In this document: piece by piece, positions 1 to 6,612 of the stretch
Position numbering within the stretch: the first letter of the stretch is position 1
Layout: every line of letters begins with the position of its first letter
Assembly: GCA_019312685.1 (NCBI GenBank)
Contig: JAFDCR010000302.1
Span: 1 to 6,730, forward strand
Length of the DNA stretch: 6,730 bases
From: Deltaproteobacteria bacterium
GTDB taxonomy: Bacteria; Desulfobacterota; Desulfobulbia; Desulfobulbales; BM004
Direction: 5' to 3'
The notes under the pieces: generated by a model
The model's input: the letters and a program-made list of their open reading frames with translations, nothing else
What the model was told of the DNA's origin: nothing
Database searches by the model: none
Position numbers and translations under genes: made by a program

Positions 1-94
1 AGCCCCATTCCCCGAACATGGAACTTAACATGAAGCGATGAGACTTATCGTCATCAACCACCAATATTTTTATAGGTTCCCCTTTTCTCTTCAC
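1..94 (-). CDS. Response regulator, N-terminal fragment (ZraR/NtrC-like receiver domain), cut by the window edge
   Basis: Reading the minus strand from a GTG at 94 gives about 31 residues beginning VKRKGEPIKILVVDDDKSHR and continuing FMLSSMFGEWG to the window edge. The hydrophobic strand followed by three consecutive aspartates is the acidic pocket at the start of a CheY-type receiver domain. The DDDxSH...L...GWG-like layout resembles the first 25 residues of sigma-54-dependent regulators such as ZraR/AtoC. The phospho-accepting aspartate and any AAA+ and DNA-binding domains lie outside the window, so the output domain is inferred from N-terminal resemblance only. An in-frame stop 30 bases upstream of the outer GTG limits the start to the GTG at 94 or the one at 106. 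I prefer 94 because an AAGGG-type purine run lies about 11 bases ahead of it. The gene is divergent from the RNA methyltransferase gene. Confidence 0.72.
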   Translation of the reverse strand, partial: MKRKGEPIKILVVDDDKSHRFMLSSMFGEWG

Positions 95-132
95 CTTGAA
101 GATCACCCTTTTTAAAGACTGATGTTATTTTT

Positions 133-158
133 TCACAAAAAGGTATACATTGACCTCC
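133..158 (-). other. Shine-Dalgarno plus five-codon mini-ORF in the response-regulator leader
   Basis: On the minus strand a GGAGG (complement of 154-158) sits three bases ahead of an ATG at 150. It opens a reading frame of only five codons (MYTFL) closed by TGA at 133-135. This is the strongest ribosome-binding site I can see in the window, yet the frame it opens is not that of the response regulator, which begins 39-57 bases further on in another frame. It could be a translated leader peptide that affects downstream initiation, or a chance match. No attenuator hairpin is evident. Confidence 0.25.
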
Positions 159-175
159 ACAATTACTCAATAAAT

Positions 176-204
176 ATTATGTTAACTTGCATATAAAGTA
201 AGAA
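176..204 (-). promoter_or_regulatory. Possible sigma-70-type promoter for the response regulator
   Basis: On the minus strand TTCTTA (complement of 199-204) is followed after 17 bases by CATAAT (complement of 176-181). Transcription would start near 169, a few bases before the GGAGG and mini-ORF. The -10 element has five of six consensus bases. The -35 element is weaker and the surroundings are AT-rich, so chance matches are likely. Confidence 0.25.
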
Positions 205-301
205 TATTAACCACAGCATCATCTATTCCGCAATCCTGCTGTGATTTATCCGGATCTGGATTCAGCCAACGAAAATAATTTACCCTTAAGATTTTATCCT
301 T

Positions 302-1654
302 ATGCCCTCAAAAAAAATACATACAGTTCTGATAGAAAAACTCGTTCCCGGAGGCCTTGGTCTGGGGAGGTTGGATGAGGGAATCGTTGTTTTCGTGCGC
401 CATGTTCTCCCGGGTGAAAAAGTTGTGGTAAGAGAATTGAACCGGAAGAAAGATTTTGTTTCAGCCGTGCTCCATGAAATTCTGACTCCCTCCCCGGACC
501 GCATTAAACCGCCATGTCCCCATTACGGTCGCTGCGGTGGTTGTGACCTGCAGCACGTCTCCTACAAAACCCAAATCCATCTAAAAAAGGAAATACTGAC
601 TGCAAGTTTGCTACGGGCCGGCAACGATATCTTTTCTGAGCCCCAGAGATTTATTCAGCCTGCTCTTGCCTCACCGAAAGAATTCGGTTACAGGCAGCGA
701 ATACGGCTTCAGGTTGACGATGAAGGAAAATCCGGCTTTTTCCGCAGCGGATCCCATGCCCTTGAACCTGTTGACGAGTGCCTGCTTGCCAGGGAAGACT
801 TAAATTCAGCCCTTCGGCTGATCCTGTCCAATGTCTCCTTTGCAGAACTTACCGGGAGGTCCACTGCATTTGAATTACTTTTCAACCCTGATGGCGGAGA
901 CATTATCGTGCTTCTGCATTACAGGCGCAAACCAAGACCGAGTGACTTTTCCCTTGCTGCCGGTCTGACAGAAACAACTGACGGGATTTCCTCAATTCTT
1001 ATACAGGCTGAGAATTACGGACTGTATGACCCACAGGCCGGAGCATTATTATCTAAACCACGCCATTTATCCCAGACAGTTTCAATCGGCAGTTTGCAGA
1101 CTGATCTGCAACTCACCTGGGAGGCCGCCGGTTTCTGCCAGGTAAACCTGGAGCAGAACAATAACCTGGTTGAACTCGTCCTGAAAATGCTTAAAACAGG
1201 GCCCCATATGAGGATTCTGGATTTATTCTGTGGCTATGGGAATTTTTCCCTGCCTGCCGCTAAATTTGCAGAAGAAGTTGTCGGGATTGACAGCCAGAAT
1301 GCTGCCATCAGAAGCGCAAGAAAAAATATGGAGCTGAATGGAATTCCGAACTGCAGGTTTATCAAAAGCAGTGTCGAAACAGGGGTTGATGCACTCATCT
1401 CCACTGGTCAAAGATTTGATACGGTTATTCTTGATCCGCCCCGGCAGGGTGCTGCCGCCGTTGTTTCAAGGTTCACTGCCCTGGAACCGAAGCAGATTAT
1501 ATATATATCATGCAATCCTGCGACACTGGCGCGAGACCTTGCCTTACTGCTTGCATCGGGATATGAACTTTCACACCTGATTCCGGCGGATATGTTCCCC
1601 CAGACCCATCATCTGGAAAGCGTTTCACTGTTAAAACGATTATCCTGGGAATAG
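302..1654 (+). CDS. rlmD: 23S rRNA (uracil-5-)-methyltransferase, RlmD/RumA type with TRAM domain and 4Fe-4S site
   Basis: The 450-residue protein belongs to the TrmA/RlmD family, which uses S-adenosylmethionine to methylate C5 of specific uridines in RNA. RlmD of E. coli acts on U1939 of 23S rRNA. Residues about 6-60 form a TRAM RNA-binding domain with GGLGLGRLDEG. Cysteines 72, 78 and 81 (CPHYGRCGGC) with Cys160 (VDECLLA) match the four iron-sulfur ligands. The methyltransferase domain shows FCQVN (278-282), the SAM-binding LDLFCGYGNFSLPAA (306-320) and LDPPRQGA (377-384). It also shows SCNPATLARDL with the nucleophile Cys404, and HHLESVSLL with the general base Glu439. Every expected catalytic and cluster residue is present and the length is normal (E. 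coli 433). The ATG at 302 places the TRAM domain at the N-terminus as usual, but no Shine-Dalgarno sequence is visible. The exact target uridine cannot be read from sequence; a dual-specificity RlmCD-like role is possible. Confidence 0.93.
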   Translation: MPSKKIHTVLIEKLVPGGLGLGRLDEGIVVFVRHVLPGEKVVVRELNRKKDFVSAVLHEILTPSPDRIKPPCPHYGRCGGCDLQHVSYKTQIHLKKEILTASLLRAGNDIFSEPQRFIQPALASPKEFGYRQRIRLQVDDEGKSGFFRSGSHALEPVDECLLAREDLNSALRLILSNVSFAELTGRSTAFELLFNPDGGDIIVLLHYRRKPRPSDFSLAAGLTETTDGISSILIQAENYGLYDPQAGALLSKPRHLSQTVSIGSLQTDLQLTWEAAGFCQVNLEQNNNLVELVLKMLKTGPHMRILDLFCGYGNFSLPAAKFAEEVVGIDSQNAAIRSARKNMELNGIPNCRFIKSSVETGVDALISTGQRFDTVILDPPRQGAAAVVSRFTALEPKQIIYISCNPATLARDLALLLASGYELSHLIPADMFPQTHHLESVSLLKRLSWE

Positions 1655-1820
1655 TTCTTCGTCATCCCTGGACTGGTGCATTTTGCACTCTTGTATAATA
1701 TATTGACAGAAACAGCTAATATTGCTAGGTAGGGACCTGATTCCGGCCTTGCATAACAGAGCCGCATGACAATGATGAAATAACACTGAATATTAAAATA
1801 TTACTTTTGAAAATTACAAC

Positions 1821-2909
1821 ATGGCAGTAAATCCGAGAAAATTCTCAGCCGACGGGCTTCCGACCCTTATAGGCAGTCTTCCGGCTGCAGACCATAAGCA
1901 GGCATTGGAGTGGATACTGGAGGCCACCCCAGCAATCCCTCTCTGGCCTCAGCTTCCCGCCCTTCCCAAGGAGAGAATGCTCAATCAGTTCATTGAGGGA
2001 ATCCCCGGCATAATCGAGACTGAAGACAGTACCTATTATGATATCAATACAGACTCATTCTCCGATGAACAACTCGCATTCTACGAAGAGTACCTTCTTG
2101 TGGCTGAAAATCAGGAGAACCTTCTTGCTTCCAGGTTTCAGACCAGTGATTTCAGAGCTGCCGGACTTTACCTGCTTGCAGACCAATCCGGGGAGACCGG
2201 CGGCAGGTTTGCTGCAGTCAAAGGCCAGGTAACCGGCCCGTTCACCATGCTTACCGGCATCACCGATGCGGACAGAAAGCTGGGCTACTACGATTCCACC
2301 TTCAGGGATATTGTTGTCAAGGGGATTGCCATGAAGGCCGCCTGGCAGGTAAGATATCTGAAAGATGCCTATGATCTGCCGGTTTTCCTCTTCATTGATG
2401 AACCGGCTTTGGCAGGTCTTGGCTCCTCTTCATTTATCAGTATATCCGTCGATGATATTTCCGGGGACCTGGCAGAAGTTATCGATGCCATTCATAACTG
2501 CGGCGGTCTGGCAGGAGTACACGTCTGTGCCAATACCGACTGGGATATCCTCCTCAACTCTGACCTGGATATTCTCAGTTTTGACGCCTATTCCTTCTTC
2601 GATAAATTCATTACCTGCAAGAATCTGATCCATACCTATCTTGAAAAAGGATCTCTCATTGCCTGGGGAATAATCCCGACCTCGGATCCCGAACATATCA
2701 AAAAGGAAACCTGCGAGTCACTCGTTGCGCGCTGGGAGGAACAGGCTGACCTGCTTGCAGAAGGTGACTGGAACAGAACTACTATTCTGCAGCAGACAAT
2801 TATCACCCCGAGCTGCGGCACCGGCTCCCTGTCACCGGAGCTTGCCCAAAAGGTTCTGCAGCTGACCAAAGAGGTATCAGCTGTATTAAGAAATAAATAT
2901 ATTAAATAA
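1821..2909 (+). CDS. Core MetE-like methionine synthase (folate-domain-less, Mes-type)
   Basis: The 362-residue protein corresponds only to the C-terminal catalytic barrel of cobalamin-independent methionine synthase (MetE, about 750 residues). It should transfer a methyl group to homocysteine at a zinc site. LIGSLP (16-21) matches the barrel's opening strand and KGQVTGPFTML (134-144) a conserved core strand. FIDEPAL (191-197) is the MetE DEPAL motif. HVC (His234, Cys236) and Cys332 (TPSCG) supply zinc ligands. Where MetE has a glutamate ligand, the likely counterpart here is an aspartate in LSFDAY (Asp255). There is no N-terminal MetE domain, no cobalamin or folate domain, and no signal peptide. 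Known core synthases (MesA-MesD) lack folate binding; MesB is found in anaerobes with the Wood-Ljungdahl pathway and probably takes methyl groups from a corrinoid iron-sulfur protein. Assignment to MesB is inference. The gene stands alone, 166 bases after rlmD and 88 before lysS, with no clear Shine-Dalgarno sequence. An unrelated methyltransferase of the UROD/MetE superfamily cannot be excluded. Confidence 0.8.
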   Translation: MAVNPRKFSADGLPTLIGSLPAADHKQALEWILEATPAIPLWPQLPALPKERMLNQFIEGIPGIIETEDSTYYDINTDSFSDEQLAFYEEYLLVAENQENLLASRFQTSDFRAAGLYLLADQSGETGGRFAAVKGQVTGPFTMLTGITDADRKLGYYDSTFRDIVVKGIAMKAAWQVRYLKDAYDLPVFLFIDEPALAGLGSSSFISISVDDISGDLAEVIDAIHNCGGLAGVHVCANTDWDILLNSDLDILSFDAYSFFDKFITCKNLIHTYLEKGSLIAWGIIPTSDPEHIKKETCESLVARWEEQADLLAEGDWNRTTILQQTIITPSCGTGSLSPELAQKVLQLTKEVSAVLRNKYIK

Positions 2910-2911
2910 CG

Positions 2912-2958
2912 TTAACTGCGCCCAACATTTCAGGAATATGACTGAAGAGTGCAGTTGA
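2912..2958 (+). other. Potential nested stem-loop between the methionine synthase gene and lysS
   Basis: TTAACTGC (2912-2919) can pair with GCAGTTGA (2951-2958) with one G-U pair. Inside it, TTTCAG (2928-2933) can pair with CTGAAG (2942-2947), also with one G-U, around an eight-base loop. A short T-rich run (TATTTT) follows, but the stem is AT-rich with a long outer loop, so it would be a weak terminator at best. It lies between a stop codon and the lysS leader and could mark the transcript boundary. Confidence 0.25.
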
Positions 2959-2997
2959 TATTTTCGCATAAAAACATTACAGGAAGTTTTATAAACA

Positions 2998-4491
2998 ATG
3001 GACCAGTTAAATCAAATACTTATACAGCGCAGGAAAAAAGCTGACGAGCTGGCTGAACTTGGTGTGGATCTGTACGCCAATGATTTCAAGCCGGCCCATC
3101 ATATATCTGAGGTGCTCACCTCTTCCAGTGCTGAGGAAGTCCTCGCCGACATCGAAGATGCCTCCAATGTCCGGACCAGTTTCCAGGTTGCCGGCCGGAT
3201 CCTGGCAATGAGAAAATTCGGCAAGGCCTCATTCCTTCATATCCAGGATGATTCAGGCAAGATACAAATTTACGTGCAGAGGGACTCCGTCGGGGAGGGA
3301 ACCTACAAACAGTTCAAAAAATGGGATATCGGGGATATTGCCGGTTTCAGGGGAAAACTCTTTAAAACCAAAACCGGTGAACTGACCATTCAGGCTGACA
3401 CCATCAAGCTGATCACAAAGTCACTGCGTCCGCTGCCGGAAAAATGGCACGGCCTGACCGATGTCGAGATGCGTTACCGGCAGCGTTATGTTGATCTCAT
3501 CGTTAATCCAGAGGTCCGGGAGACCTTCCGCAATAGAATCGAGATCATCCGGCTGCTGCGAGAATATCTCTCCAACCGGGGCTTTCTGGAAGTGGAGACC
3601 CCCATGATGCAGGCCGTCCCGGGCGGAGCCACGGCAAAACCTTTCAAGACGCACCATAAGGCTCTTGATATGGATCTGTACCTGCGCATCGCCCCGGAAC
3701 TCTACCTTAAAAGACTTCTAGTCGGCGGGTTTGAAAAGGTTTTCGAGATCAACCGCAACTTCCGGAACGAAGGCCTTTCCACCCGGCATAATCCTGAGTT
3801 CACCATGCTCGAATTCTACCAGGCATATGCGACCTATAACGATCTCATGGATCTGACCGAGGAAATGCTTTCCTGGCTGACGGAAGAGGTCAACGGTTCC
3901 ATGAAAGTTACTTACCAGGGGCAGGTGGTTGACCTGTCTCCTCCCTGGAAAAGGTACACCATCGACGAGGCCCTGATTGAGGTAGGCGGAGTCGATCCCG
4001 ATGTTCTGGATGATCCTGAAGCAGTCATGCAGCTGGCCAAGGAAAAGGGCATCGAGTTGGAACCCAAGGCCGGACCGGGCAAGGCCAAAACCGAACTGTT
4101 CGAGCTGCTGGTGGAGGAAAAGCTTATCAATCCCACCTTCGTCACCGCCTATCCCACGGAGGTCTCCCCCCTAGCCCTCAAGAACAGGGAAAACCCTGAG
4201 GTGACTGACCGGTTCGAACTCTTTATCACCGGCCGGGAGATCGCCAACGCCTTCAGTGAGTTGAACGACCCGGTGGACCAGAAAAACCGTTTTGCAAAAC
4301 AGATCGCCGAACGGGGAGATGACGAGGAGGTCCATCCTGTGCTTGATGAGGATTATATCAGGGCCCTTGAATACGGGCTGCCGGCAGCAGCAGGAGAGGG
4401 CATCGGTATTGACAGACTGGTTATGCTCCTGACCGACTCTCCTTCAATCCGTGATGTTATTATTTTCCCGCACCTGAAAGCGGAGAAATAA
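2998..4491 (+). CDS. lysS: Lysyl-tRNA synthetase, class II
   Basis: This 497-residue cytoplasmic enzyme charges tRNA-Lys with lysine using ATP. Residues about 62-140 form the OB-fold anticodon-binding domain (QVAGRILAMRKFGKASFLHI region). The class II catalytic domain follows. Motif 1 is around 196-215 (FLEVETPMMQAVPGGATAKP), and motif 2 is FRNEGLSTRHNPEFTMLEFY (255-274), with the arginine and FTMLE typical of LysRS. Motif 3 is around 464-477 (AAGEGIGIDRLVML). The insertion TGREIANAFSELNDP (411-425) is also characteristic of bacterial LysRS. The length is close to E. coli LysS (505) and nothing is missing. The ATG is preceded by AGGAAG about eleven bases upstream, a usable though distant ribosome-binding site. 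The gene lies upstream of the Lol genes with a 79-base gap. G+C in this gene looks somewhat higher than in rlmD. Confidence 0.97.
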   Translation: MDQLNQILIQRRKKADELAELGVDLYANDFKPAHHISEVLTSSSAEEVLADIEDASNVRTSFQVAGRILAMRKFGKASFLHIQDDSGKIQIYVQRDSVGEGTYKQFKKWDIGDIAGFRGKLFKTKTGELTIQADTIKLITKSLRPLPEKWHGLTDVEMRYRQRYVDLIVNPEVRETFRNRIEIIRLLREYLSNRGFLEVETPMMQAVPGGATAKPFKTHHKALDMDLYLRIAPELYLKRLLVGGFEKVFEINRNFRNEGLSTRHNPEFTMLEFYQAYATYNDLMDLTEEMLSWLTEEVNGSMKVTYQGQVVDLSPPWKRYTIDEALIEVGGVDPDVLDDPEAVMQLAKEKGIELEPKAGPGKAKTELFELLVEEKLINPTFVTAYPTEVSPLALKNRENPEVTDRFELFITGREIANAFSELNDPVDQKNRFAKQIAERGDDEEVHPVLDEDYIRALEYGLPAAAGEGIGIDRLVMLLTDSPSIRDVIIFPHLKAEK

Positions 4492-4492
4492 A

Positions 4493-4532
4493 GGGGTCAA
4501 GGATTCCAGGATTCGAGGGGTCAAGGTTAGAA
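4493..4532 (+). repeat. Tandem octamer repeat, GGnnTCnA type
   Basis: Directly after the lysS stop codon the sequence divides into consecutive eight-base units: GGGGTCAA, GGATTCCA, GGATTCGA, GGGGTCAA and a decayed GGTTAGAA. The first and fourth units plus the following GG give an exact ten-base direct repeat (4493-4502 and 4517-4526). It has no open reading frame of note and no terminator-like hairpin. Related units recur in the next intergenic gap at 5826-5842. Confidence 0.7.
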
Positions 4533-4535
4533 GCA

Positions 4536-4563
4536 AATTTTCAATTTTCAATTTTCAATTTTT
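4536..4563 (+). repeat. Tandem heptamer repeat (AATTTTC)4 at the permease start
   Basis: Three exact copies of AATTTTC (4536-4542, 4543-4549, 4550-4556) and one variant AATTTTT (4557-4563) are arrayed head to tail. The array ends seven bases before the ATG at 4571, so it occupies the place of the ribosome-binding site, and no purine-rich Shine-Dalgarno sequence is present. The leader would be AU-rich and weakly structured. A sister array of the same unit length and copy number lies at 6680-6707. Confidence 0.8.
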
Positions 4564-4570
4564 AGTGCTC

Positions 4571-5821
4571 ATGGGATACGAGTGGTTCATAAGCCTGAGA
4601 TACCTGAAAGCCAAAAGGCGGCAGGGTTTCATTTCCCTTATATCGGTTATTTCCGTGGCAGGCGTGGCAGTTGGTGTCATGGCACTTATTGTGGTCCTGG
4701 CCGTTATGACCGGCTTTACCGACAGCCTGCGCGAAAAGATCCTCGGCATTAATTCCCATATTGTCGTACAGAGGCTGGGCGGCAGAATCCAGGATTACAA
4801 AAAGCTCAGCGAAAAAGTGCTGCAGGCCGATGGAGTAATGGCAGCAACGCCATACACCTACTCCCAGACCATGCTCTCCGTTCCCGAAGCCAGTTCCGGA
4901 GCGGTCGTCCGCGGTATCGATCCTGCCACTGCTGCTGAGGTGCTCAGCCTCAGCGACCAGCTGCTCAGCGGCAGTATAGGTGCCCTTGCAGCAGAAGGGA
5001 TCAAACCAGCGGTTTCGCCGTCAAAAAAACTGCCCGGAATTATTCTCGGCAAGGAACTTGCCCGGACTCTTCATGTTGACATAGATTCGAACATCCGTCT
5101 CTTTTCACTTTCAGGCCCCTTGACACCAATGGGTGTCATACCCAAGATAAAAACCTGCCGGGTTGTCGGGATTTTTGATACGGGTATGTATGAGTATGAC
5201 TCATCACTGGCCTATATTTCCATAAATACGGCCCAGGATTTTCTTGAACTGGGAAATGATATCCACGGACTTGAATTAAAGGTTGATGATATCTACAGGG
5301 CCTCTGAAATTGCGGCAAAACTGGAAAAAGATCTCGGTTTCGGATTTATCGTAAAGGACTGGATATCAATGAACAAAAACCTTTTTTCCGCCCTTAAGCT
5401 TGAAAAAACAGCCATGTTCATCATCCTGGCCCTCATCGTCCTGGTGGCGGCATTCAACATTATCAGCACGCTGATCATGGTGGTCATGAGTAAGGGCAAG
5501 GATATTGCCATCCTCAAATCAATGGGTGCCACCTCCATGGGCATCATGCGGATCTTTGTTTACGAGGGCCTGATTATCGGACTCACCGGCACGGTTCTCG
5601 GGGTAATCGGCGGGCTCGTACTCTGCGAGGTGCTCTCCAGGTACCAGTTTATCAAACTGCCCAGTGATGTGTATCCCATTACAACGCTTCCCATCAAGGT
5701 CCTGCCCATGGATGTCACCCTGGTGGCGATCTCGGCAGCCCTGATCACCCTGCTGGCAACCATATACCCTTCCTGGCAGGCCTCCAAGCTGGAACCCGCC
5801 GTGGCATTGCGCTATGAATAA
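4571..5821 (+). CDS. lolC: Lipoprotein-releasing ABC transporter permease, LolC/LolE family
   Basis: The 416-residue inner-membrane protein is the permease of the Lol system, which extracts outer-membrane-bound lipoproteins from the inner membrane and passes them to LolA. The N-terminal YEWFISLRYL followed by a basic patch and FISLISVISVAGVAVGVMAL is the family hallmark. One membrane helix (about residues 21-45) is followed by a periplasmic domain of roughly 230 residues. Three C-terminal helices follow (about 280-306, 328-354 and 378-400), the FtsX/MacB-type topology. SKGKDIAILKSMGAT (about 307-321) is the cytoplasmic coupling segment that meets the ATPase, and the protein ends in PAVALRYE as is typical. 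I chose ATG 4571 because homologues start M-x-YEWF; a GTG at 4565 would add only two residues. Neither start has a Shine-Dalgarno sequence. Only one permease gene is present, so a homodimeric (LolF-like) complex is plausible, unless a LolE partner lies elsewhere; lolC is therefore a family-level symbol. Confidence 0.92.
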   Translation: MGYEWFISLRYLKAKRRQGFISLISVISVAGVAVGVMALIVVLAVMTGFTDSLREKILGINSHIVVQRLGGRIQDYKKLSEKVLQADGVMAATPYTYSQTMLSVPEASSGAVVRGIDPATAAEVLSLSDQLLSGSIGALAAEGIKPAVSPSKKLPGIILGKELARTLHVDIDSNIRLFSLSGPLTPMGVIPKIKTCRVVGIFDTGMYEYDSSLAYISINTAQDFLELGNDIHGLELKVDDIYRASEIAAKLEKDLGFGFIVKDWISMNKNLFSALKLEKTAMFIILALIVLVAAFNIISTLIMVVMSKGKDIAILKSMGATSMGIMRIFVYEGLIIGLTGTVLGVIGGLVLCEVLSRYQFIKLPSDVYPITTLPIKVLPMDVTLVAISAALITLLATIYPSWQASKLEPAVALRYE

Positions 5822-5825
5822 GAAA

Positions 5826-5852
5826 GGTTTCAAGGGTCAAGGGGTTGAAACC
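5826..5852. repeat. Perfect 8-bp inverted repeat enclosing a GGGTCAAGG copy
   Basis: GGTTTCAA (5826-5833) and TTGAAACC (5845-5852) are perfect inverted copies around an eleven-base loop, GGGTCAAGGGG. The hairpin begins four bases after the permease stop codon. No T-run follows, so it does not look like an intrinsic terminator. The left arm plus loop reads as GGTTTCAA-GGGTCAA-GG, units of the same type as the octamer repeat at 4493-4532, and the nonamer GGGTCAAGG is shared exactly by both gaps. It may modulate mRNA stability between the two cistrons. Confidence 0.6.
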
Positions 5853-5901
5853 CAAGAGAGCCTAGAAAATATTATAAGGAAAAGGCAGCAGCAGAGCTTT
5901 T

Positions 5902-6612
5902 ATGCAGAATAAAGAAAATCATCCACAAACAACTGCACAAACAGCCACTTTCCAGGCTATAAATATAAAAAAATCTTACGAGGAAATTGGCAGCAGGATT
6001 GATGTCCTCACCGGGGTCGACCTGCACCTGAACCGCGGCGAGATGATATCCATAGTGGGTGCTTCAGGCACAGGCAAAACCACCCTGCTCCATATTCTGG
6101 GAACCCTTGACCGGCCAACGGCAGGAACTCTTCTCTATGAGGGGGTGGATGTCCTCAGTAAAAACGACATTGAACTCTCCGCCTACCGCAACAGGACCGT
6201 TGGTTTTGTCTTCCAGTTCCATCACCTGCTGCCGGAATTTACCGCCCTGGAGAATGTTATGATGCCCGGCCTGATCGGGGGAAGACAGAAAGCCGAAATG
6301 GCTGATCAGGCCGCTGCAATACTGGGCAAAGTCAAATTGTCCGATCGGACACACCATAAGGTGGGGGAACTGTCAGGCGGGGAACAGCAGAGGGTCGCTC
6401 TGGCCCGGGCCATTATTATGAAACCCCTGTTGCTGCTGGCTGACGAACCTACCGGAAACCTTGATACCAAAACCGGCTACAAGGTCTTCCAACTCCTGCA
6501 GGAAATGAGCGCCGAATACTCCCTGTCGGCTGTCATGGTTACCCATAACCTGGAACTTGCCAATGAGACGAACCGCTGCCTCACCCTTGCTGACGGCAAG
6601 CTGCATGAATGA
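5902..6612 (+). CDS. lolD: Lipoprotein-releasing system ATP-binding protein LolD
   Basis: The 236-residue cytoplasmic ATPase powers the adjacent permease. Walker A is GASGTGKTTLL (53-63), the Q-loop is FVFQFHHLLPEF with Gln105, the ABC signature is LSGGEQQR (157-164), Walker B is LLLADEPTGNLD (177-188) and the H-loop is THN with His215. FHHLLPEFTALENVMMP is typical of the LolD/MacB branch, and the immediate permease neighbour separates it from MacB or FtsE. The length matches E. coli LolD (233). About 17 polar residues precede the first conserved strand (FQAINIKKSY), slightly longer than usual. No alternative ATG lies between, so the ATG at 5902 is kept; an AGAG five bases upstream is a weak ribosome-binding site, while AAGGAAAAGG at 5876-5885 is too far away. 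The gene follows the permease by 80 bases, consistent with co-transcription. Confidence 0.95.
   Translation: MQNKENHPQTTAQTATFQAINIKKSYEEIGSRIDVLTGVDLHLNRGEMISIVGASGTGKTTLLHILGTLDRPTAGTLLYEGVDVLSKNDIELSAYRNRTVGFVFQFHHLLPEFTALENVMMPGLIGGRQKAEMADQAAAILGKVKLSDRTHHKVGELSGGEQQRVALARAIIMKPLLLLADEPTGNLDTKTGYKVFQLLQEMSAEYSLSAVMVTHNLELANETNRCLTLADGKLHE

Noticed and set aside
150..180. Plus-strand promoter TTGACC-N19-TATTAT for the RNA methyltransferase
   Set aside because: The 19-base spacer is too long, and the TTGACC overlaps the complement of the strong minus-strand Shine-Dalgarno, which explains it better.
1644..1671. Terminator hairpin at the end of the RNA methyltransferase gene (CCTGGGA and TCCCTGG)
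   Set aside because: The pairing has a central T-T mismatch and a 14-base loop, overlaps the coding end, and has no T-run.
1694..1731. Perfect TATAAT (1694-1699) and perfect TTGACA (1703-1708) upstream of the methionine synthase gene
   Set aside because: They are in the wrong order to form one promoter. The TATAAT has no good -35 at 16-18 bases, and the TTGACA has only TAGGTA at 17 bases. A promoter probably lies in this gap, but I cannot place it.
1655..1820. Possible cobalamin or SAM riboswitch ahead of the methionine synthase gene
   Set aside because: The gap shows no B12-box, SAM-box or extended conserved helices. The only neat element is a 5-bp hairpin, GTGCA-TTT-TGCAC (1676-1688), without a following T-run.
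5519..5833. 104-codon minus-strand frame opposite the permease gene
   Set aside because: It is antisense to a well-conserved gene, has no matching protein features, and is explained by the coding strand's codon bias.
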